A stretch of DNA of 64,000 nt from Mayamaea pseudoterrestris (taxonomy: Eukaryota; Bacillariophyta; Bacillariophyceae; Sellaphorales; Sellaphoraceae): NCBI GenBank assembly GCA_027923505.1, contig BROI01000014.1, forward strand, positions 372,001 through 436,000. Direction: 5' to 3'. The notes below the pieces were generated by a model that had not been told where the DNA came from, made no database searches, and saw only the letters and a list, made by a program, of their open reading frames with translations. Of the stretch, positions 49,632 through 59,375 are shown piece by piece. A program made the translations under genes and the position numbers. How positions within the stretch are numbered: the stretch's first letter is position 1; each line of letters opens with the position of its first letter.

Positions 49632-51096
49632 TTACTTTCGCTCAACAAAGAAGGCCTTTTCCGTTTCCTCTGGTGAGCTATAGGATGCTCCATTCACCTT
49701 GGCGCCTGCTGCCACCCATTCCTTTAATTCCTCTGGAATCGTCACTTTACCGTCTGCGGATGTCACCTTGACCCATGCTTCCGAGTCGGTGCGAAGTGGC
49801 GTTCGCTCAATAAACGCGTGGAACCTTGCCTCCTCAATCAAATTGTCCATGGTTGGTCCCAGCTGAATGCCTGCCTCCGCCGCTGCGCGACGCTCCTCTG
49901 GTGTCATGGAGTCAAAGTCCTTGTCATCGGCCAAGGCCGTTTCCCAATAGTCTGGAAGGTTAATTTTCGGTGGGTTTGCCTTGAAGTACGCCTTGACAGC
50001 CAACGACTGCGTCAAGGTGAAAATGTTGCTCGTGAACCAGTAAATTGTCAATCCAGCCGGCACTTGCAGCGAGAAGAAACCAATCATGAGTGGCAAGAAC
50101 TTGAGCACCGTTTGTGACTTTTCCAAGGTTTCCTTTTCGTCGTCGCTCATGTTTTCATCCACTGGCGGTTGCAGAGCACGCATGGTAACACTTTGAAGCG
50201 TCACCAGCACCACGGGCATGATGAGATACGCAATCGTTGTTTCCCATCCCAAGGATGGCGTCGGCAAGCCTCCTCCCACGGCTGCCTCCCAGTTTTGAGT
50301 CAACCAGTCCAAGCCGCGATAATCGGGAGGAGACACTGGTCCCTCCAAGGATGGAATCCAAAGGAAGGGTTCCGATATCTCGCCATCCAACGCCAGCAAC
50401 CGTACTCCGCGATATAAGCCAAGAAAGATTGGAAGCTGAACAATGCTAGTCAAGCATCCCGCCAAGGGATTTTGATTGGCGTCCTCGTAAAGTTTGGCAA
50501 CGGCTTGATTCTGAGCGCTTTGGTTATTCTTAAATTTTAACTTAATCTCGGCGACATACGGCTTGAGCACTTTCATGTACTCTGCCGACTTTGTTTGTTG
50601 AAGTGACAGTGGAATCAAGAGGGAGCGACACACTAACGAAAGAGTAGAAAGTGTATAGGTGAGACATGGATTTCGACGGAAAACTCGCGCACCAATTCCA
50701 ACGCAAGACTCGCTGCTTTCTAAACTCACTGGCAGTAAATATGGCAATGGATATTCCCCATGTTTGTTCCACTCCGATATTCTTTAATGGTTGATCAATA
50801 ATGCTATGAACCCCCAGCAACGTATTCTTGAATATATTCAAGTAGCTCTGCCACCATCCGCCGTCGTCTTGCGCAGCAGCTGCAGCCGCATCGGAAAGCA
50901 ACTGCGAAGGCAGCCAGTCGGAATGTTGCGCGAGTGCATTTGATATATCAGTCAAGTATTCCGGAGAAAATACTTGAAGTGGTCGAACATGCTGTAGCGT
51001 TCTGGTCGTTGGCATTCGTTGCGTTGTGAAGCCTGTCACGCTCGTGGTGGCGCCTGAAAGCAGTAGAAAGCTTGAAAATTTCATGATATTTAACAT
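49632..51096 (-). CDS. ALB3: Thylakoid insertase ALB3 (YidC/Oxa1 family)
   Basis: Exons 51096-50730 and 50632-49632 (97-nt intron, GTGAGT donor, TCGTTAG acceptor) give 455 residues. The N-terminus is a signal peptide ending SVTG-F-TTQRMP, the plastid signature. Splicing gives WGISIAIFTA|MCRSLLIPLSLQQTKS, the first core transmembrane helix and hairpin of YidC/Oxa1. Further family blocks are KLYEDANQNPLAGCLTSIVQLPIFLGLYRG and FLPLMIGFFSLQVPAGLTIYWFTSNIFTL. Alb3 inserts light-harvesting proteins and photosystem subunits into thylakoids with cpSRP. The C-terminal ~120 residues, where Alb3 binds cpSRP43 in plants, are hydrophilic and not obviously related to the plant motifs. The presequence points to the plastid, not mitochondria. 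Confidence 0.92.
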
Positions 51097-51418
51097 TTTG
51101 AAATTCTTTATTTATGGTAGAAAGGCAGTCTCGTTTAGTTGTCTACTTGACCGTCTGTAGTCTTGACAATCGATTGTAATGCGATGTGTTGATGGGTCGA
51201 AGATCCTCGGCAATCGATGAGGTTGAAGTTTGCATCGATCATCAGTCTGGCCGTCGACCGCTCGCGCCGATCTTTGCGATCTTCACAATGTTTTGCGCTG
51301 CGCATGATAGCTATGCTATGCACGGCTCGCAGTGTGCTCCCGGAAGCACAACAGTAAGCTTCCATATGTAGTTGGAGACTAAGCTTGATTTACAACTTTA
51401 CTGATTTGACTAAAAATG
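51097..51418. other. Intergenic upstream of ALB3
   Basis: A short hairpin (GTGCT...AGCAC near 51341-51356) is the only structured feature I see. Reading frames on both strands are below 80 codons and unremarkable. Confidence 0.5.
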
Positions 51419-52432
51419 TTACGGAAAGACAACATCAAGCTTTCCCAATGCCAACAAAATGAGCCACAAGACTCCAATCAATACGCTGAGCCCAGCCGAA
51501 ATGACTTGTATCAAGTACTGCCGATGTCCACTGACACCGCCCACCTTGCTACTCAGCGCGCCATACACAAGGGCAAAGGTACCCATGGTGATGATTGACA
51601 TGATGCAAAAGCATCCCAAATACAAGGTGGCGAGTCGCCAATCATGCAACTGAACAGCTGGAATGACTCCCAAAATGCCGCCAGGTCCAGCCAAACCATG
51701 AATTATGCCAGCCAGTAGCGCCATGGTTCCTGTGGAAATCTTGTCGACTAGCCGTGCACAGCAATGCTTGGGTGGAGACGTTTCTTCGTCGTCATTGCTG
51801 TCGAGAGAATTTGTATTCTCTGCTAATTCCTCGTCGCTACATTGAGCGACTTCCTCGTCTACTAAACCAGTGTCACGATGCACATCATCGTTAGCAGGAG
51901 CATCGACCGACTGCAATAGTTCTTCGTCAAATTCCGCAATAGACTTGTCATCTACAACCTCTAGCTCTCCACCACTATTTATCACTTTCCGTCGAATCGT
52001 CCTAGCTCTCCAAAATCCATATGCTCCCAATAGTAGCATGAATACTCCCACCAAGCTCTCAAAGAATGTCGAAACAGCATGAGGAATCTCAATTTGCTTG
52101 CTGTTGCTGTCCTGCGTGATTGCAATGAATATACCTCCCACGACGATTAAACCGAGCGAGTGGCCCAAGCCCCAGCGCACGCCGAGCCACACGGCTTGCA
52201 GCGGCGGAGCGTTGGAACTCAGCGTCGCCAGCGCCGACATGTGGTCGGGTCCAGTCAGGACGTGCAGCATGCCAAGGACCTGACAAATGGATGAGGTGCG
52301 GGGCGTGAATGAATGAGCAAATGCAACGAGCATGCGGTATTTCACGGTCAATCCATTGTCAAGACACTAATGTATATTGCACAAACTCACCATTCCGGTC
52401 CCGGCCAATGATCCCGTCTGTGTAGCAACCAT
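51419..52432 (-). CDS. UreH/TauE-type membrane transporter (nickel/cobalt-like)
   Basis: A short first exon (52432-52391, 14 codons) and a long second exon (52279-51419) joined across a 111-nt intron (GTGAGT donor, TTGTCAG acceptor, phase 0) give 300 residues. The signature LHVLTGPDHMSALATL (H-x6-DH) lies in the first helix, and a second one, GIIHGLAGPGGILGVIP, in the C-terminal half. About six transmembrane helices are split by an acidic loop (~120-195). This is the UreH family of the HupE/UreJ-TauE superfamily, which includes putative nickel or cobalt exporters/importers associated with urease; substrate is unproven. The second exon starts directly in the first helix, so the N-terminus is short but complete if the first exon is right. 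No targeting signal is visible. Confidence 0.8.
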
Positions 52433-52759
52433 GATGCAGAGATTACTCTCGATGCTTGCCTTTCGTCGGCACCAAGAGATGTGTGTGTTGTCACGCCGTC
52501 CAAAGATCGCTCTCGAGTACCGGTACGATGGATTAGAACCAGTGCGACTTTTTGGTGTGTAGCGTAGCGATGTTCTTTCCTAACTGAGATGATAAAAAGC
52601 TGTAGAGCCCAATCTCCTTTTATCTTTATCTTTGAATGACAATGATGTTTGTGCAATCAACGCGTGCGTGACGTGACGCAGCCAGAGGCTGGCGAGAGCC
52701 AACAATGATGTTGGATGTTGGGAGGGTGGTGTGTTGATATTGGTTATGTTGTGTGTGGG
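52433..52759. other. Intergenic between the UreH-type gene and the U1 snRNA gene
   Basis: No reading frame of note. It contains the start-proximal promoter of the minus-strand UreH-type gene and the 3' flank of the U1 gene. Confidence 0.55.
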
Positions 52760-52925
52760 GCGGCATGAGGCGCAAGCGCCATCACACCTGGTCAAAAATT
52801 ATACAGAGACTCAGCGCTAGTGCACTGAGTGATGCGGGATCACGTACAGGCAGAGTGTATGGCCCAGCTCCTCCGCATCCCGACCGACCTGCTGGATCAT
52901 CGGCCTGAGTCCGCAAGGTAAGTAT
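52760..52925 (-). ncRNA. U1 spliceosomal snRNA
   Basis: On the minus strand the sequence begins ATACTTACCTTG (52925 downward), the invariant U1 5' end that pairs with splice donors. It is followed by stem-loop I (52884-52903) with a GATC..G.AGG loop like the U1-70K site. Stem-loop II has loop CATACACTCT (U1A-like AUNCACUC), and stem-loop III is CTCAG...CTGAG (52810-52829). The Sm site is AATTTTTG (52793-52800). Stem-loop IV (52762-52787) has arms GGTGTGA/TCATGCC and an inner GGCGC TT GCGCC. The length of about 165 nt matches canonical U1 (164). The donors found in this window (GTGAGT, GTAAGT, GTACGT) fit this 5' end. Exact ends could shift by one or two bases. Confidence 0.93.
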
Positions 52926-53169
52926 GGTTGCATCACGAGAGTTGAATGCATTCGATTCATCACACCCTCCCCAACTATGATGCAAAGCCTTGTTAGGGCC
53001 ATAATATTAATCTTTTCTCGTCTACCGGATGACGTCGCTTCGGTATTGAGATTGGCCGACTCATTCCATGCCATCACCATGATTGACTCATGCATCTTTC
53101 GTCCATTTGCTACAAGAATTTGACAGCAAGGCACTACTAATTTAAGTTTCCTGTCCCCACTTGTAGAGT

Positions 53170-55740
53170 ATGATGCTATCTTTGTTACGGACCTATTGCT
53201 GGTTGACGTTGCTTGTTGCCGCCAATGCATTCCATTCTGCGAATCGTTTTCGCTCCTTCACCAAACACTTGGCAATTGACGCATTCGCAAGCAAGACAAC
53301 TTTACATGTCGCGACGGCTCCCGTCGCAGAATCTTCTCGCTTACGCAAAGCCAAGCTGCTACTAGAACAGCTGAGTGAAAATGAAGACTATCAAGATTTG
53401 CTCGAAACGACGGCAACAACAACAGCAGCAACCACTTCAACTACTCCATCTCCAGCAATCATTCTACCCGATTCCGTCTTTTTCAATGGCCACTTGACTG
53501 CCAGCAGCAGCAGCAGCAGCAGTAGCTCCACTGGCACCAAGAGCAGTCAAAACTACGTGACACGCTGGGCCCGCGGCGTCAAGGTGGCCGAACCCTTGGT
53601 GAAATATGATCCAATCCAAGCCGAAACGTTGCTCTTTCGGCAACCAACAAAGTGGGTGGTGCGCAACTTTCAGATTGCACTTCCGATTGGATGGTGGGCC
53701 GTGGGTGTCGTTACCGACTACGTGCTGGGGCAGCGCACCCAGCGCCATCGGCAGGCGCGGGCAAAGCAACTGCGCCAGGCCATTAGCGACTTGGGACCGG
53801 CCATCATCAAGGGCGGTCAAGCGCTGGCCAGTCGGCCCGACTTGCTTCCGGGCGAGTACTTGGTGGAGCTGCAAAAGTTGCAGGATGATGTGCCGCGTTA
53901 CAGTAACGAGTTGGCGTTCCAGACGGTGGAGCAAGAGTTGGGGCAGCCGTTTGAAAGTGTGTTTGAGCTGCTGGAGGATGAACCGGTTGCTGCCGCGTCA
54001 ATTGGGTAAGACAACTAATAGTCGAATGAGATGATGAAAAGGTAAAGATTGATATCATATATTATTGCTGACTCATCCTTCGCTCGCGCTTAATCCCAGA
54101 CAAGTGTACAAGGCGCGGCTCAAGGCGAATGGCGACACGGTGGCACTAAAGATTCAACGACCTGGGTGCGAGGAAGTCATTGCTCTTGATTTATACGTGT
54201 TACGATGGTGGAGTGGAGTATATAATCGCATCTTTGAGTTGTTAAATAGAAGCATTGATGTTCAAAATATTATTGACGATTTTGGGACGCTCATTTATCG
54301 GGAAATCGATTACGTGGCGGAAGCTGCCAATGCCCAACGCTTCAACGAGCTATACGCCGGTGTCAAAGATATCTTTATTCCAAAGATATACAGTGAGCTG
54401 ACAACTAGCAAGGTTCTAACAATGGAATGGGTTGATGGCTTTCGGTTGACGGATGTTGAGACGCTCCGGCGCTACGGATTAGACGAGACTAAGCTGGTCG
54501 ACATTCTTGTGCAAAGCAGTATGCAGCAAATTCTGCAAAATGGGTTTTACCATGCTGATCCACACGCTGGTACGTAACAACAAAAAAGTCTTCGTTGTTC
54601 TTGTTTTGCTATGCGCTTGCCATCTCATCTCACATACGACTAATAGGCAACATTTTGGCGTGTCCTGACGGCAGACTGTGCTACTTGGACTTTGGGATGA
54701 TGAGCTACGTCGCCAGTCACCAGAGAAACGGTTTCTTGCTCGCCGTGGTACACATTGTTAATCGAGATTGGCCCGAGCTTGTACGGCTTTATCAAAAACT
54801 TGGTTTCATTCCAGAAGGAACTGAATTGAAACCGATTGAAGATGCTTTGGAGCGAGCCATGCCTGATGTTCTGAACGCCGATATTACGGAGTTGAATATT
54901 AAGAACATTTTCAATAAGTTGGGCGATATCTTTTACAAATATCCCTTCTCTCTTCCTCCCTTTTACATTGCAATTATCCGATGCCTGGGTGTACTTGAAG
55001 GATTGGCCATTCAAGTTGATCCCACTGCTAAAATTGTGAGTGGTGCTTATCCTTACGTAGCCAGCCGAGTTTTGACTGATCCACAACCCGAGTTACAAGA
55101 AGCCCTGCGACGGCTTGCGTTGAATCCAGACGGGACTATCAGGTGGGGCCGACTGGAGGGCTTGCTGGAAGAGGCACAAACGTCGCAAGGGTATGATCCC
55201 TCGGCGGCACTTGATGTACTTTCAAATTACCTGCTTTCGCCAGACTCTGACAACCTAATTGAGGATCTCTTGCAGCAAGTCGTAAACGCCGCCGATAGCT
55301 TGGGCACCGAGTCCATTCGTTATGTGCTGGATGCTTCTCGAGCACTTATTATAAATGATGAAGTTGCAGCGGTAAGGGCATTTCGCAACTTGCAAGATAT
55401 TGTTGAGGCTGCACGAAGCGAGAACGCCGTCAAAGCCGTCAGAAACAAGGTAGGAGAAGACCTTCGAGACGTCTTGCCAGAGCCGACACCTTCAATGAAA
55501 CGGTTCTGGAAGATTATCACCCTGCTTAGCGCCAGAAACGGCCAAAATGATGTCGCCAACTTTATTCCAGTAATAAGGAAACTCGCACAGGAGCCGCGGA
55601 TACAACGTGCAGCAAACGAGATCGCTGCAAAACTTGGCGAACGCTTGCTCAGTCGGGGACTACGGGCAGCCTTTGGCCTTCCGCCTCCTACATTTGGTCG
55701 AAGTAGTCAAGCTTCGACAGTCACGGAAGATAATGTATAG
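53170..55740 (+). CDS. Plastid ABC1/UbiB-type (ABC1K) atypical kinase
   Basis: Exons 53170-54005, 54100-54569 and 54647-55740 give 799 residues. The N-terminus is a signal peptide ending AANA-F-HSANRF, the plastid signature. Kinase features: the KxGQ motif as KGGQ (214-217), the AAAS motif (274-277) just before the first intron, VALK with Lys296, DPHAGN at the second intron (HADPHAG|NIL) and DFG in YLDFGMMS (450-452). ABC1K proteins regulate prenylquinone metabolism, plastoglobules and stress responses. A poly-Ser/Thr region (80-125) precedes the domain, and ~270 residues of helical sequence follow it. Introns are 94 and 77 nt. Location predicted in plastid. Confidence 0.92.
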
Positions 55741-55783
55741 CGATAGTAAATTTGTCTATTTTGATAAAATAGAAGAATGCTGA

Positions 55784-58700
55784 TTATATTGATGCGCGCC
55801 CTTTTTTGCCCTTTTGCTTCTTTTTAGACTTTTTCTCACTCTGAGGAGGGAGTGTGCCATCCTTCTCCGCTTCACGTTGCATGGCAAGTTCGTCCACAGC
55901 CTTGCGCTTCTCGCGGACACTTTGGATCTGAATTGTCCCAGACGCTCCTACGTCCTTATCTTTAAGAGCCTTCTTCCATTGTTCACTTGATCCTTTTACA
56001 ACATATTGCATGAGCTCGCGGTCGTTGGCGATTTCAGGAGGCAGGTCCGCCTGTTGATCACCGCGCAAAACCTTCATGGCTTCGTCTGCTGCGTCAGCCA
56101 CATCCTCCTCAAGTGTTTGTTCCGTAACTTCTTGCATCTTCCGTGCCGAATTCTCGATCTCGCCTCTCTTTTGTCCAGCAAGCAGCGATTGCTTCTCCCG
56201 CCCTTCGACAATCAGGTCAAGGGCGATCGAGATTTTTCTGACTGCCTTGTTGAACATCGCCAAGACTTGATTGGAAGGGAGGCCAAGTTCTACAGTCAGG
56301 TCATCCACTGTTCGATTTTGCAGCCCAATGCCACACAGTAACGCAGCCTGTACGCTTGAAAGACTAAAGTCCGGACCCATGCGGTCCGCAAAGTATAAGC
56401 GACTGATGATTGACATGAGATCAGTCACGAGATGGTGATCACAAAGATTGCGACCGTACTGCTCCAAACGTTTCAGATCATGAGGCGTACACAGGAAGTC
56501 GAGCTCGTCAGCTGTGATCTTGCTAGACTGATTCGTCTTAGACTCATGAAGGGTGTCCAGCACGGACACCGACAGCCGTATGTCAAGATCGCGAAAGGCT
56601 CCGGCTAGCAGGGAGATGAAACGACGCTTTACATCCTGCGTAAATGAAGCGATCCATGCGTCGTCAACTCCGGTACGTCGAGGTAGTGCGCGAGCCATAA
56701 TGGCCGAGTACTCGCCTGTAAGTTCATTCTTAGTCTGTCGCAAGTAGAGCATACGCATACCTGTTCGACTCCAAAATTTCTGCAGCTCGAGTGTCAAGCC
56801 AAATGATGTTCCAATCCAATCAAGCTTGGGCGACTCGACCTCCGTCAATGGAAGCAGTAAAGGAGGAAGCTCTTTTCGGGGCTTTAATGACTCGGCATGA
56901 ATACCGCTTCCCTTGTTGCTCGTTCCCTCGTCATCGCTACTCAATTCACCGCCGCCGTCGTTCGAGTCGCCATCTTCGTCCATCTCATCGTTCAAAGACA
57001 CCATCTCTCCGTTGTAAAATCGAAATAAAAGCTGAACTGCTTTGGACCCATATCCCATGCCTTGAACTGAAGGATGCACCGCAATACGAACAATCCGAGC
57101 GCCACTAAGCTGAGCAAACTTTGAGTCTCCAAATTGCTGCGAGATTGTCCAAGGAATTAAATCACCCGCAGAACGATGGCCTCGCGCAAGTTGTGCCTCC
57201 ACTGTCTTTCGAGAGATTCGACCTTCCAATGCAACCTGTACAACGGCCAGAATGTCAGGAAGGGAGTTACCATCTTTCTCAGCAGATGGTGAGAGCAGCA
57301 CGAACACGTGGTGCGCAGGAGCATCCGAAAGCATTTGCAAGTCGTTGGGAGTATTTTTGTAATGTGCACTCGTGTATAAGCCCATAAGCTTTTGCAAAAA
57401 AGATTCTGAAAGCTTGTGATACGAAAAGAGTGCGTCTCGATCAACATGATAAAGCTCACAATCGTCGGGTGCAGGTGCACCGCCACTCAGCTTCAAACTT
57501 GCAGCAGATCCACAATCCAAACATAACAACTTGTTCAGCCATGTCTCCACTGGATCAGCAGGAGCGTAACGAATGGGCGTCGACAGCTCAATTTCGCGGA
57601 GTGCACCAAAAAGCTTCTCGGAAGATCCTTCGACAGCAGCCGCCGCTGCCTTCCACCGTTGCTCGTGCACTTTCGATTCGCCCTTTTTGGCCCTGGGTCC
57701 GGAAATGGCGTCTGCAGCAGCGCTGGCCGCTTGCATTTCCGCTTGTCGGCCGCCCTTGGACTCGCGTAACTCCTTGATCAGCTTGAGACTCAGGGCTCTA
57801 CCCGTTCCTTCATATCCCGTAATAGTGGAACTCATAAAGGTCAATCGATCCGGCTGTTTCATAAGCGTCCGCACGACGGGGAGTGGAATCGCTGCCGCTT
57901 CGTCGATAGCCACAATTTCGGCCGTCGCAAACTTGTCCGTCTCGGATGGAGCAATGTATTGAATCACTTGGCGATGCGTCTTGTGAATTCGAATGGACAG
58001 GACGCATTTGGTTTCATCTCTTCCCTTGGCACTATTGTATGCTACAGTGTAATCCAAATGCTCCTGGTACTTTAGCGCCTGCAAGCCCCGTCGCACAAAG
58101 TCAAAGACGGCGACCAAATTCTCTGGTTCCGGTGCCGTCACTGCCAGTGTTGAATATCCCAATGACACGGCGCCCGCCAAGCACAAGCCAATGGCTGCCG
58201 ATTTTCCACGACCACGACCAGCCGTCATGGCAACCGTGGTGTTGTGACTGCCAGCATTCGTGTCCGAGCAAGCCTCCAAAAACACCAAGACTGCCTTGGC
58301 TTGATCCAGCGTCTTGGTGAGTTGCACCAATGCGCCAACGTGCGGCGTTTCCGCCAAGGACTCTTGCAGTTGCATCAACTCTTGCTCCTCCGGAGTCTCT
58401 CGCACAATGACAGTTCCAGCTTCTGCTTTGGGGATTTTAGTGGCACTCAACAATTCCGCGTGACGCTTGGAAATGGGCAAAACATTCAACTCATCGTCAC
58501 ACACCAGGGCCACGGGACAGTTGGCCAAGCTCAGCAAGAACCGCTCATTGAACCGCGGCACTATTTCCGCCGCCGACTCGGTGCGATACCGCGCGTGAAC
58601 GTCCATGGTGAGCGTGTACAGCTGCTTGAGCGACTGGACGGATCGCAGCAAAAAGACGACGAGTCCACCGCCTTGAATCGTTTCAATCGTTCGCGCCATT

Positions 58701-59095
58701 AAGTTTGGCGTGAGCGCCTCAAAGTCCTGCAAGACGAGTACGCCAAACGTTTGTCCTAGTATGCGATGCGTGTCTTTGTAGTAGCACCACGTGATATCGG
58801 ATTGCGTGACAAAGAGTTCAAACTGGTCACCCGTTTCCGCGTCGAGCAATCCTCGCTGCTTGTCTCGCTTGAGTTTCTTGATGCGCTTCTGTCGGTGCGT
58901 ACTAAAGCCAAGCTCCTTCTTGTAGCACCACAAGACTGACGGGCGTTTGGTGGTTGTCTTGGACAAGATTTGACATAAATGTGGAACCTGGTCCTTGCCG
59001 CGATCTCCAACCAGCAACAGCAAGGAGCGCTGGTGGGTGCCAACGGCGGCTTCCAGCAAGTGGCGGACGCGGTCATCGAGCTTTTTGCGGACCAT
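55784..59095 (-). CDS. NAT10: RNA cytidine acetyltransferase NAT10/Kre33
   Basis: One exon; the ATG at 59095 gives 1103 residues, matching the family start (M-V-R-K-K-L-D-D-R). Order of domains: N-terminal TmcA-like region (RSLLLLVGDRGKDQV), LWCYKKELGFSTHRQKR, helicase Walker A TAGRGRGKSA (291-300), DEAA (399-402), a GNAT acetyltransferase domain (RIVRIAVHPSVQGMGYGSKA, 667-686) and the tRNA-binding C-terminal part. The C-terminus is a Lys-rich nuclear/nucleolar signal (KKSKKKQKGKKGR). The enzyme makes N4-acetylcytidine in 18S rRNA and, with an adaptor, in tRNA, using ATP and acetyl-CoA. All expected motifs are present and the length is near the human one (1025). Location: nucleolus. Confidence 0.96.
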   Translation of the reverse strand: MVRKKLDDRVRHLLEAAVGTHQRSLLLLVGDRGKDQVPHLCQILSKTTTKRPSVLWCYKKELGFSTHRQKRIKKLKRDKQRGLLDAETGDQFELFVTQSDITWCYYKDTHRILGQTFGVLVLQDFEALTPNLMARTIETIQGGGLVVFLLRSVQSLKQLYTLTMDVHARYRTESAAEIVPRFNERFLLSLANCPVALVCDDELNVLPISKRHAELLSATKIPKAEAGTVIVRETPEEQELMQLQESLAETPHVGALVQLTKTLDQAKAVLVFLEACSDTNAGSHNTTVAMTAGRGRGKSAAIGLCLAGAVSLGYSTLAVTAPEPENLVAVFDFVRRGLQALKYQEHLDYTVAYNSAKGRDETKCVLSIRIHKTHRQVIQYIAPSETDKFATAEIVAIDEAAAIPLPVVRTLMKQPDRLTFMSSTITGYEGTGRALSLKLIKELRESKGGRQAEMQAASAAADAISGPRAKKGESKVHEQRWKAAAAAVEGSSEKLFGALREIELSTPIRYAPADPVETWLNKLLCLDCGSAASLKLSGGAPAPDDCELYHVDRDALFSYHKLSESFLQKLMGLYTSAHYKNTPNDLQMLSDAPAHHVFVLLSPSAEKDGNSLPDILAVVQVALEGRISRKTVEAQLARGHRSAGDLIPWTISQQFGDSKFAQLSGARIVRIAVHPSVQGMGYGSKAVQLLFRFYNGEMVSLNDEMDEDGDSNDGGGELSSDDEGTSNKGSGIHAESLKPRKELPPLLLPLTEVESPKLDWIGTSFGLTLELQKFWSRTGMRMLYLRQTKNELTGEYSAIMARALPRRTGVDDAWIASFTQDVKRRFISLLAGAFRDLDIRLSVSVLDTLHESKTNQSSKITADELDFLCTPHDLKRLEQYGRNLCDHHLVTDLMSIISRLYFADRMGPDFSLSSVQAALLCGIGLQNRTVDDLTVELGLPSNQVLAMFNKAVRKISIALDLIVEGREKQSLLAGQKRGEIENSARKMQEVTEQTLEEDVADAADEAMKVLRGDQQADLPPEIANDRELMQYVVKGSSEQWKKALKDKDVGASGTIQIQSVREKRKAVDELAMQREAEKDGTLPPQSEKKSKKKQKGKKGRASI

Positions 59096-59375
59096 GATTC
59101 GTTTTATTGGATAGTGTGTAAACAAGCAGCAGGTAGAGTAGGTTTTAGTAGGCAATGAGCAAGCGATGGGATAGATTTGAATCCAATGTTCTGCGAAAGA
59201 TGAATTGGATGTTTGCTTGGCGCTCATGAGGTAGTCGTACCGTTACCCAGTCGGTCCACGGCCAGACGCGTCGCGCCGCGCGCCAAACGTTCGCACTCGT
59301 TTCCACGCAATTCGATGAATGCATTTCAAAGTTCAAGCCAAGGCTCTTACAAGTAACATACACTGAAACGCAACC

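Noticed and set aside
51341-51356. GTGCT...AGCAC hairpin as a histone-type or terminator element
   Set aside because: The 5-bp stem is too short, the flanks lack a histone downstream element, and no histone gene is present.
52914-52925. Plus-strand splice donor caag|gtaagtat between two genes
   Set aside because: It is the complement of the U1 5' end. The minus strand carries the full U1 structure, and no plus-strand exon precedes it.
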